Assembly (NCBI GenBank): GCA_900554535.1
Contig: USIA01000109.1
Coordinates: 1-6,480, forward strand
Direction of reading: 5' to 3'
Length of the DNA stretch: 6,480 nucleotides
Source: an uncultured Oscillospiraceae bacterium
GTDB taxonomy: Bacteria; Bacillota; Clostridia; Oscillospirales; Acutalibacteraceae
The first letter of the stretch is position 1. Every line of letters starts with the position of its first letter. The notes beneath the pieces are model-generated. The model was not told the DNA's origin, searched no databases, and was given only the letters and a program-made list of their open reading frames with translations. A program made the translations under genes and the position numbers. Below, one piece after another: positions 5,415 through 6,480 of the stretch.

Positions 5415-6251
5415 ATGAAATTTACAAAGATGCAGGGGACCGGCAATGATTATATCTATATCAACTGCTTTGAGGAACAGGTGGCGGACCCCGGCGCGTT
5501 GAGCGTTCGTTTAAGCGACCGCCACTTTGGCATTGGCGGGGACGGCATCATTTTAATTAAGCCCAGCCGGAAAGCGGACTGCGAGATGGATATCTACAAT
5601 GCGGACGGTTCCCGCGGAATGATGTGCGGCAACGGTATCCGCTGCGTGGGAAAGTATGTCTATGATCGAGGCATCTGCCGGAAGAACCCGCTGCGTGTGG
5701 ATACGCAAAGCGGTATCAAAACTTTGTGGCTGGATGTACAGAATGGCGCCGTGCAAACTGTTCGCGTGGATATGGGCGCGCCGGTTTTGAAACCGAGCGA
5801 CATCCCAACAACCTTGCCCGGCGAGCGTGCAGTAGATGTGCCCTACACAATCGACGGGCGGGAATATCGAATCACATGCGTGAGCATGGGCAACCCGCAC
5901 TGCGTCGTCTTTGTCGATGATGTGGAGAAGCTGGACCTTGAAAAAATCGGCCCACAGTTTGAGCATGCACCGATTTTCCCGGAACGGGTCAATACAGAAT
6001 TTATCCAAGTGCTCGGCCCGCAAGAAGCGCGCATGCGTGTCTGGGAACGCGGCTCTGGTGAGACCTGGGCCTGCGGCACCGGCGCCTGCGCCAGCACAGT
6101 GGCCGGTGCGCTTACTGGCAAAACTGCCTGTGATGTGCTCATGCATCTGCGCGGCGGTGACCTGCATGTCACATGGGACAAAGATGCGAACACGGTCTTT
6201 TTGGAAGGCCCGGCAGCGTTTGTTTTTGACGGCACGGTCGATGTTCAATAA
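5415..6251 (+). CDS. dapF: Diaminopimelate epimerase (DapF)
   Basis: This cytoplasmic, cofactor-independent epimerase converts LL-diaminopimelate to meso-diaminopimelate, the precursor of lysine and the cross-linking residue of the peptidoglycan stem in many bacteria. The 278-residue product has the usual length. The two catalytic cysteines are in place: Cys71 in MMCGNGIRC and Cys220 in GSGETWACGTGACAS. The N-terminal KMQGTGNDY and the central GNPHCVVFVDD (159-169) are also typical. ATG 5415 is chosen because AGGAGG (5399-5404) lies 10 bases before it and the family consensus begins there; the frame is open further upstream but overlaps the promoter and leader. Expression may be set by the leader hairpin. 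The dapL start follows 75 bases later with no terminator between, so the two form an operon. Confidence 0.98.
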   Translation: MKFTKMQGTGNDYIYINCFEEQVADPGALSVRLSDRHFGIGGDGIILIKPSRKADCEMDIYNADGSRGMMCGNGIRCVGKYVYDRGICRKNPLRVDTQSGIKTLWLDVQNGAVQTVRVDMGAPVLKPSDIPTTLPGERAVDVPYTIDGREYRITCVSMGNPHCVVFVDDVEKLDLEKIGPQFEHAPIFPERVNTEFIQVLGPQEARMRVWERGSGETWACGTGACASTVAGALTGKTACDVLMHLRGGDLHVTWDKDANTVFLEGPAAFVFDGTVDVQ

Positions 6252-6326
6252 GTCCCACATCAGGCCGCTCAAAGTAAAAGAATCTGGGAAGAAGAATCCG
6301 AACTGCATAAGGAGGACGTTCATTTC

Positions 6327-6479
6327 ATGGCAAAGGTAAACGAAAATTTTGTCAAGCTGCCCGCAAGCTACCTGTTTGTGGAAATTGCGAACAGAGTGGA
6401 GGCATTTCAGCAAGCAAACCCGGACGCAGAGGTCCTGCGGCTGGGTATCGGCGATGGGGCGCGCCCCCTGTCCACATAA
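6327..6479 (+). CDS. dapL: LL-diaminopimelate aminotransferase, N-terminal fragment with early stop
   Basis: ATG 6327 follows AAGGAGG (6309-6315) at 11 bases and opens a 50-codon frame that ends in TAA 6477-6479. The residues (MAKVNENFVKLPASYLF, EIANRV, NPDAEVLRLGIGD) match the N-terminus of DapL, a PLP-dependent enzyme of about 400 residues that turns tetrahydrodipicolinate plus glutamate into LL-diaminopimelate, the substrate of DapF. The match fades after GIGD: family members usually continue with a VTRPLP-like stretch, while here GARPLST and a stop follow. A complete protein is therefore not encoded in what is visible. The cause may be a real nonsense or indel, a junction, or poor sequence at a contig end. 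Gene order after dapF supports the identity. Confidence 0.78.
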   Translation: MAKVNENFVKLPASYLFVEIANRVEAFQQANPDAEVLRLGIGDGARPLST

Positions 6480-6480
6480 A

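Noticed and set aside
6252..6326. Terminator between dapF and dapL
   Set aside because: Only a weak TCCCA/TGGGA pairing with a long loop and no T-tract; read-through to dapL is more likely.
5553..6413. 286-codon - strand frame opposite dapF
   Set aside because: Antisense shadow of dapF with no domain features; it also crosses the dapF-dapL gap and the dapL start.

Overview
The window reads as ordinary chromosomal DNA of a Bacillota bacterium, most likely an anaerobic member of the Clostridia (Oscillospirales-like; inference). Pointers are the moderate G+C content, strong AGGAGG-type ribosome binding sites, a TTG start, T-tailed hairpin terminators, the murA - walJ/yycJ-type hydrolase - rlmH gene order, and an epimerase (dapF) followed by the start of an LL-diaminopimelate aminotransferase (dapL). 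I see no rRNA, tRNA, CRISPR array, insertion sequence or phage gene.

Layout, left to right on the + strand: the 3' part of an M23/LytM-domain protein with a long charged tail (1-672) and its terminator; a 360-base non-coding stretch with two candidate promoters, a perfect 9-bp inverted repeat and a repeated ATATTTTG motif; murA (1033-2316, TTG start) and a terminator; walJ (2393-3184) overlapping rlmH (3184-3666) by one base; and a strong, probably bidirectional terminator. NADP-type glutamate dehydrogenase gdhA (5076-3742) lies on the - strand and converges on rlmH. A 338-base divergent region then separates gdhA from dapF (5415-6251). It holds a near-perfect operator-like inverted repeat on the gdhA side. 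On the dapF side it holds a consensus promoter followed by a terminator-like hairpin in the 5' leader. The window ends in a 50-codon N-terminal piece of dapL closed by an in-frame stop.

The theme is cell wall synthesis and its nitrogen supply. MurA makes the first committed peptidoglycan intermediate. DapL and DapF make meso-diaminopimelate for lysine and the peptide stem. GDH produces glutamate, the amino donor used by DapL. M23 proteins cleave peptidoglycan or act as wall scaffolds, and WalJ-type proteins are linked to wall homeostasis in Firmicutes. RlmH is a ribosome-modifying enzyme that commonly travels with walJ. I did not find a new multi-gene system. The points most worth checking are the putative attenuator before dapF, the two inverted repeats at the murA and gdhA promoters, the missing zinc-ligand His in the M23 domain, and the abrupt stop in dapL at the right edge.
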